Shown one piece after another: positions 1 through 7,330 of a stretch of DNA of 64,000 nt (positions are counted from its first letter, which is position 1; each line of letters opens with the position of its first letter). A program made the translations under genes and the position numbers. This DNA comes from Jiangella mangrovi (GTDB taxonomy: Bacteria > Actinomycetota > Actinomycetes > Jiangellales > Jiangellaceae): assembly GCF_014204975.1 (NCBI RefSeq), contig NZ_JACHMM010000001.1, positions 682,001 through 746,000 of the forward strand, read 5' to 3'. The notes under the pieces were generated by a model. The model made no database searches. It had not been told where the DNA came from and saw only the letters and a program-made list of their open reading frames with translations.

Positions 1-431
1 AACGGGTCCGGGTCGCGCTGCTGGTAGGCGGCGATGTCCGCGATCGGCTTCGCGTCCCTGCCCTTGCGCAGCAGGTACAGCGTCGCCGCGCCGGTGCCCG
101 GTTCGCCGCCGCCGGTCAGGGCGTAGAACTTGTCGTGCCGTCCCGCCGCGACCGCCGGCGCGAGTCCTGTCGCCGGCACCGAGCCGATCTCGCGGACCTT
201 CGGGTGCCGGCCCCGGTCGGTCACCAGGCTCACCGTGCCGTCGGCCGCGCCGACGACGATGCGGCCGTCCCGGTCGACGTCCACTCCCCTCGGGCCGTCG
301 AACGACGCCACCGGTTTCGGCGTGGACGAGCCCTTCGCGACGGCGGCCGGTGCCGTGAACACGGCCGAGACGGCCATCACCCCCGTGGCCAGGACTGCTG
401 CTGCTGTGCGTGCACGCGACAGTTGCACCAT
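1..431 (-). CDS. ScyD/ScyE-like secreted protein, 5' part only
   Basis: The gene starts with ATG at 431 and runs off the left edge of the window, so only about 143 residues are seen. The N-terminus is a typical Sec signal peptide: a short basic stretch, an Ala/Val-rich core and an Ala-rich cleavage region around residue 30. The mature part begins with a Pro-Arg-Gly-Val-Asp-Val segment and Asp-rich turns like those of beta-propeller proteins. A later ADIAAYQQRDPDP-type stretch resembles the ScyD/ScyE family. The family assignment is an inference from these motifs; the function in this organism is unknown. It probably acts outside the cell. Confidence 0.6.
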   Translation of the reverse strand, partial: MVQLSRARTAAAVLATGVMAVSAVFTAPAAVAKGSSTPKPVASFDGPRGVDVDRDGRIVVGAADGTVSLVTDRGRHPKVREIGSVPATGLAPAVAAGRHDKFYALTGGGEPGTGAATLYLLRKGRDAKPIADIAAYQQRDPDP

Positions 432-549
432 GAGAAACCCCCCGATTTCTCGTCGGCTCGCGCCCCCCGTGAGGCTGGTCCTCCGGCGCGAACCCGTCCA
501 TGCCTAACAGCAGGTCCGGGGTGCGTCAAGGGGTTCTGAGCGGCGCGTT

Positions 550-1011
550 TCACTTCCCGCCGGGCTCGAACGCCTCCGCCATCGCCTTCTGGTCCAGTGC
601 CTTGTCGTTGAGTTCGTTGAGGCTGTACCAGTTGCCGAAGTCGTCGCGGAAGACCGCCTCGACGCCGTACGGACGCTCGGCCGGCTCCTGGATGAACTCG
701 ACCCCGCGGGCGGAGTACTCCTCGAACGTCTTGCGGCAGTCGTCGGTGTTCCAGGCGCCGGCGCTGAGCGCGCCCTTGGCCATCAGCTCACGCAACGCCG
801 CCGCCGTCGCCTCGTCGTGCATGGGCGGGCCGGGCACCGTCAGGTTCAGCTGGAACTGCGGGCTGGCCGGCGGGCCCACCGTCAGCCAGCGGAACCCGTT
901 CTCCATGGTGACGTCGGAGCGCAGCTCGAAGCCGAGCTTGCCGATGAAGAAGTCGAGCGCCTGGTCGTAGTCGCTCACGTACGCCGTCGCGACGCCCAGC
1001 TTGGTGATCAT
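550..1011 (-). CDS. VOC (glyoxalase/bleomycin-resistance fold) protein
   Basis: This 153-residue protein has the single-domain vicinal-oxygen-chelate pattern. An N-terminal beta strand with ATAYVSDYDQALDFF and the helix following it form the first half. A second repeat contains a FRDDFGNWYSLNEL strand, whose Asp-x-Asp-Gly/Phe-Gly-Asn pattern is typical of the metal-binding C-terminal repeat. The ATG at 1011 is preceded by GGAGGAGCGGATC, a strong ribosome binding site, so longer readings into the upstream gene are not needed. It follows the AraC regulator with a 44-base gap on the same strand and is probably its cotranscribed target. Substrate unknown. Confidence 0.85.
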   Translation of the reverse strand: MITKLGVATAYVSDYDQALDFFIGKLGFELRSDVTMENGFRWLTVGPPASPQFQLNLTVPGPPMHDEATAAALRELMAKGALSAGAWNTDDCRKTFEEYSARGVEFIQEPAERPYGVEAVFRDDFGNWYSLNELNDKALDQKAMAEAFEPGGK

Positions 1012-1055
1012 GATCCGCTCCTCCGGTCGATGCGTGTCGTCTCGTCGACTCGACG

Positions 1056-1508
1056 CTACGGCGCGGGAGCGGGCGGCGGCTTCTCCGTGGTTGCCGTCTT
1101 CCTCGGCAGCGGCCGGCCCCACATGAGGATGTAGCAGCCGGGGATCAACGGCGGCCCGGCCGCGTGCGCGTCGCGCTGGAACTGCGACGGCGACACCCCG
1201 ACCAGCTCGGAGAAGAGGCTGCTGAACGAGCCGAGACTGCTGAAGCCGACCACGTGGCAGATCTCGGTGACGTTGAGGTCGGCCACGCGCAGCAGCTCCT
1301 GGGCCCGCTCGACCCGGCGGCGCTGCAGGTAGCGGCCCGGCGTCTCGCCGTAGGCCGCCTTGAACGCCCGGACCAGGTGGAACCGCGAGTAGCCCGCGGC
1401 GGCCGCGATGTCGGCCAACTCCAGTGGCTCGGCGTAGCACCGGTCGATGAAGTCGCGGGCGCGCCGCACCGCGACCAGCGTGTCGACGGCGCCGGACCCG
1501 GCCGTCAT
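1056..1508 (-). CDS. AraC-family transcriptional regulator (DNA-binding domain only)
   Basis: The 150-residue protein is almost entirely an AraC-type double helix-turn-helix. Residues 13-60 form the first HTH (LELADIAAAAGYSRFHLVRAF) and residues 65-115 the second, with the family signature around VTEICHVVGFSSLGSFSSLF. There is no N-terminal ligand domain. A Pro-rich tail of about 35 residues follows. Its GTG start overlaps the stop of the upstream small membrane protein by four bases, so the two are translationally coupled. It likely controls the VOC gene immediately downstream. Confidence 0.88.
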   Translation of the reverse strand: MTAGSGAVDTLVAVRRARDFIDRCYAEPLELADIAAAAGYSRFHLVRAFKAAYGETPGRYLQRRRVERAQELLRVADLNVTEICHVVGFSSLGSFSSLFSELVGVSPSQFQRDAHAAGPPLIPGCYILMWGRPLPRKTATTEKPPPAPAP

Positions 1509-1729
1509 CGCTCCGGCGGCTCCTGGTGCCCGCGCATGCGCTCGGAGTCGGTGGCGCCCTCGGGGTCGAAGTCGACCCTGCGGATCTGCTTGCGCATGCT
1601 CCGGTACAGCACGACCAGCGCGACGATCAGGAAGACCAGGACCAGGAAGCCGTACAGGCCGGGGCCGATCCCGGAGTCCTCCGCCTCCGACTCCGCCGCG
1701 GTGAGCGCCACCGCTTGCAGGATGCCCAT
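1505..1729 (-). CDS. Small single-pass membrane protein downstream of mca (Rv1083-like)
   Basis: This 74-residue protein has one hydrophobic segment at about residues 25-44 (YGFLVLVFLIVALVVLY), followed by a basic and then acidic cytoplasmic tail. It lies 70 bases after mca on the same strand. In Mycobacterium tuberculosis a small protein, Rv1083, occupies the same place after mca (Rv1082), so the position is conserved even though function is not known. The stop overlaps the start of the AraC gene. Confidence 0.75.
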   Translation of the reverse strand: MGILQAVALTAAESEAEDSGIGPGLYGFLVLVFLIVALVVLYRSMRKQIRRVDFDPEGATDSERMRGHQEPPER

Positions 1730-1799
1730 CGTCAGAACCCGTCTTCTCCTCGCGTCATCCCCCGACGTTCCATTGTCGCACCGCCGGCGCGAGTCGTGC

Positions 1800-2663
1800 T
1801 CACCGCAGTCCCGCGAACAGGTCGTCCTCGGGGCGCTGCGTGGCCACGTGCGACGTGACCAGCTCGTAGTCCTCGGTGGGCCAGGCCTGCTGATGCACCT
1901 CGAGCGGGACAGCGAACCAGGAGCCGTCGGGGTCGATCTGGGTGGCGTGCGCCAGCAGCGCGCGATCGCGCACCGGGAAGTACTCGGCGCACTCGACCCG
2001 GGTGGTGACGCGGTCGTCCCAGCTCTTGTCGCCGTCCCATTCGGCCAGCCACTCGGTGTAGGGCGAGGTGAGGCCGCGCTGCTCCATGGCCTCGTTCAGG
2101 GCCAGCAGGCGCATGCGGCTGAAGGAGTGGTGGTAGTACAGCTTCCGCGGCTGCCAGGGCTCGCCGCTGCCGGCGTACTGGTCCGGGTCGCCGGCAGCCT
2201 CGAACGCCGCGACGGTGATCTTGTGGCACATGATGTGGTCGGGGTGCGGGTAGCCGCCGTTCTCGTCGTAGGTGGTGACGACGTGCGGTCGGAACCGGCG
2301 CATGAGCTCGACCAGCGGCTCGGCGGCCTTCTCGACCGGCATGAGGCCGAAACACCCCTCGGGCAGCGGCGGCAGCGGGTCGCCCTCGGGCAGCCCGGAG
2401 TCGACGAAGCCCAGCCACTCCTGCCGGATGCCCAGGATCTCGCGCGCCGCGTCCATCTCTTGCCGGCGGATCTCGGTGATGTTGGCCAGGACGTCGGGCC
2501 GGTCCATCTTCGGGTTGAGGATGGACCCGCGCTCGCCGCCGGTACAGGTGACGACGAGGACGTCGACGCCCTCGGCGACGTAGCGGGCCGTCGACGCGGC
2601 CCCCTTGCTGGACTCGTCGTCGGGATGAGCGTGAACGTGCATCAGCCGCAGCTGCTCGGACAC
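1800..2663 (-). CDS. mca: Mycothiol S-conjugate amidase
   Basis: The product belongs to the LmbE/PIG-L zinc hydrolase family and splits mycothiol S-conjugates to mercapturates and GlcN-inositol, a detoxification step specific to actinobacteria. The zinc-binding AHPDDES motif is near the N-terminus, YDENGGYPHPDH supplies the third zinc ligand near residue 150, and RVTTRVECAEYF and HATQIDP are typical of Mca rather than MshB. I chose the GTG at 2663 because homologues begin with an S-E-(Q)-L-R-L-M sequence right before the zinc motif and a GGGG lies six bases upstream. An in-frame ATG at 2675 is the alternative. It is divergent from the DUF4307 gene, as in M. tuberculosis. Confidence 0.95.
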   Translation of the reverse strand: MSEQLRLMHVHAHPDDESSKGAASTARYVAEGVDVLVVTCTGGERGSILNPKMDRPDVLANITEIRRQEMDAAREILGIRQEWLGFVDSGLPEGDPLPPLPEGCFGLMPVEKAAEPLVELMRRFRPHVVTTYDENGGYPHPDHIMCHKITVAAFEAAGDPDQYAGSGEPWQPRKLYYHHSFSRMRLLALNEAMEQRGLTSPYTEWLAEWDGDKSWDDRVTTRVECAEYFPVRDRALLAHATQIDPDGSWFAVPLEVHQQAWPTEDYELVTSHVATQRPEDDLFAGLR

Positions 2664-2837
2664 CGGAAACCCCATGTGGTCGGAAACTTCTGTGCGCGCC
2701 GGCGGTCACCGGCCGGTCTCCGCTGCCCGAGACCGCGCCACCCGCACGGGGCGGCTCATCGCGGCCGCCGCCGACGGGGATAATGGTGCCGCACGACACT
2801 GACAACAACGCGTCCAGCCCCTTGGGGACATTCCCGC

Positions 2838-3248
2838 ATGGCCGAGAACGACACCGCACAGCAGGACCTGCTGGCCGAACGCTACGGCCGGCGGACCCAG
2901 CGCGAGTCGCGCGGCGTGCTCATCGGCGTCGTGGCCGGCGTGGCCCTGGTGGCGGCCGTGGTGGTCTGGCTGATCGTGCGCTCCAGCGGCACCACGCTCG
3001 ACGCCGAGCTGCGCGGCTGGGACGAGCCGCGCGACGGCGTGCTGACCGCCCGGGTCGAGATCCGCCGCGACGCCGGCCTGGCCGTCACCTGCGACCTCGT
3101 CGCCGTCGACCTGCGGCGCATCATCGTCGGCCAGCTCGAGCTGCAGGTCCCGGCCGGCCCCGACGAACACCTGGTCGTCCCCGCCGACATCCCCCTCGAG
3201 GGCGACGGCGTGGTCCCCGAACTACGCGGTTGTAGCCCGGCCGAATGA
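2838..3248 (+). CDS. DUF4307 membrane protein (Rv1081c-like)
   Basis: This 136-residue protein has a cytoplasmic N-terminus with a LLAERYGRR motif, one transmembrane segment at about residues 26-48, and an extracytoplasmic domain ending in a conserved Cys near the C-terminus. The length, layout and place between mca and greA fit the DUF4307 family. Function is unknown. Its two cysteines (in VTCDLV and RGCSP) could form a disulfide in the extracytoplasmic part; that is inference. Confidence 0.88.
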   Translation: MAENDTAQQDLLAERYGRRTQRESRGVLIGVVAGVALVAAVVVWLIVRSSGTTLDAELRGWDEPRDGVLTARVEIRRDAGLAVTCDLVAVDLRRIIVGQLELQVPAGPDEHLVVPADIPLEGDGVVPELRGCSPAE

Positions 3249-3418
3249 CACCGGCGCGGCGCGAACCGCGCCGCTGACCTGCGACAATCGTCGGCTTGCC
3301 ACATTGCTTGTATTCTAGTTCTTTCCCCGTCAGCACTTGGACCGGGCGAACCGCCCGGCGGCGAAGCACACCCACACGGCGTGCGGCGCCACCGATAGAC
3401 ACCCGAGGAGCAGTTGCC

Positions 3419-3922
3419 GTGACCACTACCAGCGACAACGTTGCTTGGCTCACCCAGGAAGCCTTCGACCGCCTCAAGCAGGAGCTCGAGCACCTGATGG
3501 GGCCGGCGCGGCTCGAGATCGCGCGGCAGATCGAAGAGGCCCGCTCCGAGGGCGACCTGTCCGAGAACGGCGGGTACCACGCGGCCAAGGACGAGCAGGG
3601 CAAGCAGGAGGCCCGCATCCACCAGCTGCAGCAGCTGCTCCAGCGGGCGCAGGTCGGCGACCCGCCGGACGACGGCGTCGTCGAGCCGGGCATGATCGTC
3701 GAGGTCAAGTTCGAGGGCGACGACGACTCCGAGCGGTTCCTGCTGGGCTCGCGCGAGCTGGCCACCCTCGACGACTCCGTCGACATCGACGTCTACTCGC
3801 TGAAGTCGCCGCTGGGCGCGGCCATCAGCGGCAAGAAGGTCGGCGAGAAGGCGTCCTACCAGGCGCCGAACGGCAGCACCATCACGGTCGAGGTCGTCAG
3901 CGCGAAGCCCTACGGCTCCTGA
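3419..3922 (+). CDS. greA: Transcription elongation factor GreA
   Basis: The 167-residue product has the full GreA layout: an N-terminal coiled coil with the acidic tip EARSEGDLSENGGYHAAKDEQ, which enters the RNA polymerase secondary channel and stimulates cleavage of backtracked RNA, and a C-terminal FKBP-like domain ending in VEVVSAKPYGS. I chose the GTG at 3419 because GAGGAG lies eight bases upstream and the family starts with a short leader before WLTQEAFDRL. Longer readings upstream have no family similarity. It follows the DUF4307 gene as in other actinobacteria. Confidence 0.96.
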   Translation: MTTTSDNVAWLTQEAFDRLKQELEHLMGPARLEIARQIEEARSEGDLSENGGYHAAKDEQGKQEARIHQLQQLLQRAQVGDPPDDGVVEPGMIVEVKFEGDDDSERFLLGSRELATLDDSVDIDVYSLKSPLGAAISGKKVGEKASYQAPNGSTITVEVVSAKPYGS

Positions 3923-3940
3923 CACCACCCGCACGCGCAC

Positions 3941-3979
3941 ACGCCGCCCGCCCGGTCGAGATGACCGGGCGGGCGGCGT
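3941..3979. terminator. Bidirectional hairpin between greA and ABC permease
   Basis: Bases 3941-3957 and 3963-3979 form a perfect 17-bp GC-rich stem around a 5-base loop. The hairpin sits between two convergent genes and would work for both. There is no clear T-run, which is usual for high-GC actinobacteria. Confidence 0.85.
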
Positions 3980-3992
3980 CGTCGTGCGGGAC

Positions 3993-4829
3993 CTACTTGC
4001 TGGACGCCTTCTTGTACTTGCGCACGGCCAGCGGTGCGAAGACGGCGATGATGAGCAGGCACCAGAGCAGGGAGGCGAGCACCGGGTTCTGCATGGGCCA
4101 GGCGTCGGAGTCGACCAGGCTCTGGTTGCCGAACAACTCACGAGCGCCGGACGCGATGGCGCTGACCGGGTTCCATTCGGCGATGGCCTGGACCACCGAC
4201 GGCATGGACGACGGGTCGACGAACACGTTGGACATGAAGACGACCGGGAAGAGCCAGATCAGCCCGGCCGAGGCGGCGACCTGGGGGCTGCCGACCGACA
4301 GGCCGATGAACGCGCCGACCCAGAGCATGGCGAACGCGAACAGCAGGAGCAGTCCGACGGCCGCCAGGAACTGGCCGAACCCGTTGTGGAACGTCCAGCC
4401 CACGATGAAGCCGCAGACGATCATGATGACCAGCACGATGAGCTGGTTGACCAAGTCGGCGATGACCCGCCCCGCGATGACCGCGGACCGCGCCATGGGC
4501 AGCGAGCGGAACCGGTCGATGAGGCCCTTCTGCATGTCGTCGGCGAGACCGACGCTGGCCGGCGCACAGGCGAACGCCATGGTCTGCACGAAGATGCCGG
4601 CCATGAGGAAGTCGACGTAGTCGACGCCCGGCACGTTGATGGCGCCGCCGAACACGTACGCGAACAGCAGAACGAACATGATCGGCTGGATGAACATGTA
4701 GATCTGGTTGTCCGGAACCCGCCAGCCGGCCCGGATGTTGCGCCACGTCATGGTCATGGCGTCGGTGAACGCCTGGTTGAGGCCGACGCGGCTGGGCGCG
4801 GCGGCTGTAGGCATGACGTCGGTGGTCAC
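3993..4829 (-). CDS. ABC-2 type exporter permease (DrrB-like)
   Basis: The 278-residue membrane protein has about six transmembrane segments and the ABC-2 signature region with GLIDRFRSLPMARSAVIAGR, typical of daunorubicin-resistance DrrB permeases. It ends in a basic cytoplasmic tail (RKYKKASSK). The GTG at 4829 overlaps the stop of the ATPase gene as GTGA and is preceded by GGGGAGG, so the two are coupled and form one exporter. Substrate unknown; lipids, antibiotics or other hydrophobic compounds are typical of the family. Confidence 0.9.
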   Translation of the reverse strand: MTTDVMPTAAAPSRVGLNQAFTDAMTMTWRNIRAGWRVPDNQIYMFIQPIMFVLLFAYVFGGAINVPGVDYVDFLMAGIFVQTMAFACAPASVGLADDMQKGLIDRFRSLPMARSAVIAGRVIADLVNQLIVLVIMIVCGFIVGWTFHNGFGQFLAAVGLLLLFAFAMLWVGAFIGLSVGSPQVAASAGLIWLFPVVFMSNVFVDPSSMPSVVQAIAEWNPVSAIASGARELFGNQSLVDSDAWPMQNPVLASLLWCLLIIAVFAPLAVRKYKKASSK

Positions 4830-5818
4830 GATGCCCTCCCCTGGGCCGTCTCGGCCTGCGTGTCCTCGTCCTCTGCGTGCCGGCCGGTGAGCTTGACGAA
4901 CACGTCGTCGAGCGTGGGGCGTCGCAGCGCGATGTCGTCGATGGCGACGCCGGCCTCGTCGAGGTCGCGGATGACCTGGATGAGGCCCTTGGAGCCGGTG
5001 TGCGTGGGCACGGTGAGCTTGCGGGTGTGGTCGTCGCGGAGGCACTGCCCGCCGCTGCCGAGGTTGAGCACCTGCTCGGCCTTTCCGAGCGCTTCGGGGT
5101 CGTGCACGATGACCTCGATGCGCTCGCCGCCGATCTGCGCCTTGAGCTGGTCGGCCGTGCCCTGGGCGATGATGACGCCGTGGTCGATGACCACGATGTC
5201 GTCGGCCAGCGCGTCGGCCTCTTCGAGGTACTGCGTGGTCAGCAGGATGGTCGAGCCCTCGGCCACCCGCTCGCGGATGACGTCCCAGAGGTCGAGCCGG
5301 CTGCTGGGGTCGAGGCCCGTGGTGGGCTCGTCGAGGAACAGCAGCTGCGGCCGCACGATGAGGCTGCCGGCGAGGTCGAGACGCCGCCGCATGCCACCGG
5401 AGTAGGTCTTGAGCGTGCGGTCGGCGGCGTCGGCGAGGTTGAACTGCTCGAGCAGCTCGGCCGCGCGCTTCGACGCCTCCTTGCTGGACAGCTGGTAGAG
5501 CCGGCCGAACAGCCAGAGGTTCTCGCGCCCGGTGAGGTTCTCGTCGACCGCGGCGTACTGGCCGGACAGGCCGATCTTGGACCGTACCGCCTGCGGTTCC
5601 CTGACGACATCGTGACCGGCGACGACCGCCCGGCCCGCGTCGGGCGCGAGCAGGGTGGTGAGCATGCGTACCGTGGTGGTCTTGCCGGCGCCGTTGGGCC
5701 CGAGCAGACCGACCACGGTGCCCTCGGGCACGACGAGGTCGACGCCCCCGACGGCCTTCACGGCCTTCTCCCCGGAGCCGAAGGTCTTGACCAGACCCTC
5801 GGCGGTGATGGCGTTCAC
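4826..5818 (-). CDS. ABC exporter ATPase (DrrA-like)
   Basis: The 330-residue protein has Walker A (GPNGAGKTTT) near residue 40, the Q-loop, the ABC signature YSGGMRRRLDLA, Walker B (LLFLDEPTTGLD) and the H/Q-switch region ILLTTQYLEEAD. The C-terminal ~100 residues, ending in RRPTLDDVFVKLTG, are the DUF4162-like extension of DrrA proteins. The GTG at 5818 follows AGGAGAGG at good spacing and matches the family length. It energises the permease encoded immediately downstream. Confidence 0.93.
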   Translation of the reverse strand: MNAITAEGLVKTFGSGEKAVKAVGGVDLVVPEGTVVGLLGPNGAGKTTTVRMLTTLLAPDAGRAVVAGHDVVREPQAVRSKIGLSGQYAAVDENLTGRENLWLFGRLYQLSSKEASKRAAELLEQFNLADAADRTLKTYSGGMRRRLDLAGSLIVRPQLLFLDEPTTGLDPSSRLDLWDVIRERVAEGSTILLTTQYLEEADALADDIVVIDHGVIIAQGTADQLKAQIGGERIEVIVHDPEALGKAEQVLNLGSGGQCLRDDHTRKLTVPTHTGSKGLIQVIRDLDEAGVAIDDIALRRPTLDDVFVKLTGRHAEDEDTQAETAQGRAS

Positions 5819-5925
5819 GGTGGTGTCCTCTCCTGTTGGGTGGAGGCATCGTGGCAGGCGCCCCTGACAAGGTCGGCGCGGCGCACCGCGCACTCCGACC
5901 CCGCCAGCCACCACGGCCAATGACT

Positions 5926-5955
5926 ACTTATATAAGTCAAGCCTGATATTTTCAA
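5926..5955 (-). promoter_or_regulatory. Promoter of the drrAB-like operon with 12-bp palindrome
   Basis: On the minus strand TTGAAA (5950-5955) and TATAAG (5927-5932) are separated by exactly 17 bases, a good housekeeping-type promoter in an otherwise very GC-rich region. The -10 box is inside a perfect 12-bp palindrome, ACTTATATAAGT (5926-5937), within a wider TGACT...AGTCA pattern. A repressor bound there would block the exporter operon. The regulator is not identified. Confidence 0.6.
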
Positions 5956-5959
5956 GCGC

Positions 5960-6358
5960 TCAGCTGAGCAGCGTGGTCGCCTCGTCGAGGTCGAGCTCGC
6001 CGGCGGCCAGCCGGCGCAGGACCTCTTCGCGGTCGACGGTGTCGGCCCGCCCTGCCCCCGGGTCGGCCGGCGCCTCGAGCCCGAGCCGCTCGAGCAGCTC
6101 GGCGAACCGCTGCCTCGCGGTGGGGTAGCTGACCCCCAGCTCGCGTGCGAGCTCCCTCATGTTCCCCCGAGACACCAGGAAGGTGCCAAGGATTTTCTGG
6201 TCCTGCGCGCCGAGCGAGCAGTACGGGCAGGACGCGAACCGGCCCGAGAGCTCCGTGCCGCAGGACTCGCAGCCGAGCCTGGTGACGTGCAACTTCACAC
6301 CACAGACCGGGCAGTCCGACGGTGCCTGGTGCAGGTGCTGCGGGTAGCCGCCGATCAC
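5960..6358 (-). CDS. DUF2089 zinc-ribbon/HTH protein
   Basis: The 132-residue product begins with a zinc ribbon (CPVCGVKLHVTRLGCESCG and a further CPYC pair), followed by a helix-turn-helix-like region, GNMRELARELGVSYPTARQR, and a C-terminal part with LAAGELDLDEA. This is the DUF2089 architecture, assumed to bind DNA. Its GTG start overlaps the stop of the DUF4097 gene by four bases, so the two form a coupled operon. It may regulate its own promoter. Confidence 0.85.
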   Translation of the reverse strand: MIGGYPQHLHQAPSDCPVCGVKLHVTRLGCESCGTELSGRFASCPYCSLGAQDQKILGTFLVSRGNMRELARELGVSYPTARQRFAELLERLGLEAPADPGAGRADTVDREEVLRRLAAGELDLDEATTLLS

Positions 6359-7272
6359 CGGTCACCGCCCGGGAGCCGGACGGTGACGTCGCCCATGACG
6401 ACCTCGGCGTCGATCTCCGCGGCACCGGTGCCGAGGACGATGTCGCGGTCGCGGTCGCGGCCGGTGCGCTCGGGCACCGAGCGGAACCGGCCGAGCTGGA
6501 CGTCGGAGCGGACCCGGACGTCGGACCCCTCGAGCAGGGTGAGCTGCAATGACCCGGACTCGCACCGCATGCGCGAGTGCCCGGCGAGCTGACGGGTCTC
6601 GACCTGCGCGGAGCCGGCCTGCACCAGCAGGTCGACCGGGCTCTCGAGGCCGCGCACCCGCAGCGAGCCGGCCGTGACCCGGACGTGGTCGAGCGCCGGC
6701 ACGTGGTCGACCTGGAGCGAGCCGGCGATGACCTCGGCGCCCAGGGCCAGCTCCGGGTTGACCCGCACGTGCAGGTCGAGCAGCTGGCCCGGGTTCTGCA
6801 GCCGGCTGGCGAAGTCGCGCCACCGGCCGCCCGCGAGCAGCACGAACGCGCCGTCGGCCGGCACCAGCTCGGACTCGCCGGTGACGTGCAGGACGTCGCC
6901 GTCGCGCCGCACGGTGTGCTGGCCGTTGACGGCCACCGTGGCGACGCTGGGGTCGCCGACGATGACCACCCGGCGCGAGGTGGCCCGCACCTGCACCCGG
7001 GTGATCTGCTGCGCCGTCACCGCCCCGCCCGCCGAGCCGGCGGACCGGGCACCCGCGGACCGGGCCCCGGCGGGACCGGCAGCTGACGCCGTCGGCCCCG
7101 GAGCACCGGCCGCCGCGGTGACCGACGCGTCGACGGGGTCCTCCGTCACGGCGTCGGCGGGCGCGCCCGCACTCTCGTCCTCGATGCGGTCGAGCAGGAC
7201 GGCCGCCCGGGTGGGGTCGAGCCGGCCGTCGGCCACCTGCTCGAGGATCTCGCGCACACTGAGCGTGTTCAT
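6355..7272 (-). CDS. DUF4097-like beta-strand-repeat protein with N-terminal SHOCT-like motif
   Basis: The 305-residue protein starts with a short helical motif (REILEQVADGRLDPTRAAVLLDRIE) resembling the bottom-up motif of its partner DUF2089 protein. An Ala/Gly/Pro-rich linker to residue 90 follows, then a right-handed beta-repeat domain in which VTAGSLRVRG, VQAGSAQVET, CESGSLQLT and MGDVTVRLP strands recur. Such DUF4097 adhesin-like domains often pair with DUF2089 proteins. There is no signal peptide, so it probably stays in the cytoplasm. Role unknown. Confidence 0.75.
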   Translation of the reverse strand: MNTLSVREILEQVADGRLDPTRAAVLLDRIEDESAGAPADAVTEDPVDASVTAAAGAPGPTASAAGPAGARSAGARSAGSAGGAVTAQQITRVQVRATSRRVVIVGDPSVATVAVNGQHTVRRDGDVLHVTGESELVPADGAFVLLAGGRWRDFASRLQNPGQLLDLHVRVNPELALGAEVIAGSLQVDHVPALDHVRVTAGSLRVRGLESPVDLLVQAGSAQVETRQLAGHSRMRCESGSLQLTLLEGSDVRVRSDVQLGRFRSVPERTGRDRDRDIVLGTGAAEIDAEVVMGDVTVRLPGGDR

Positions 7273-7293
7273 GCCCCCATGGTGGCGCCAGAT

Positions 7294-7329
7294 CTATCAA
7301 AACGTCAAGACGACTTCACAGATTGATAG
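7294..7329 (-). promoter_or_regulatory. Inverted repeat upstream of the DUF4097-DUF2089 operon
   Basis: CTATCAA (7294-7300) and TTGATAG (7323-7329) form a perfect 7-bp inverted repeat, 29 bases apart, in the AT-richer gap between ilvA and the DUF4097 gene. A TTGACG hexamer lies between the arms on the minus strand. This looks like an operator and promoter; autoregulation by the HTH protein of the operon is possible. Confidence 0.4.
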
Positions 7330-7330
7330 G

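Noticed and set aside
1164-2783. A 539-codon plus-strand frame over mca and the AraC gene
   Set aside because: Antisense to genes with clear family motifs and lacking any itself.
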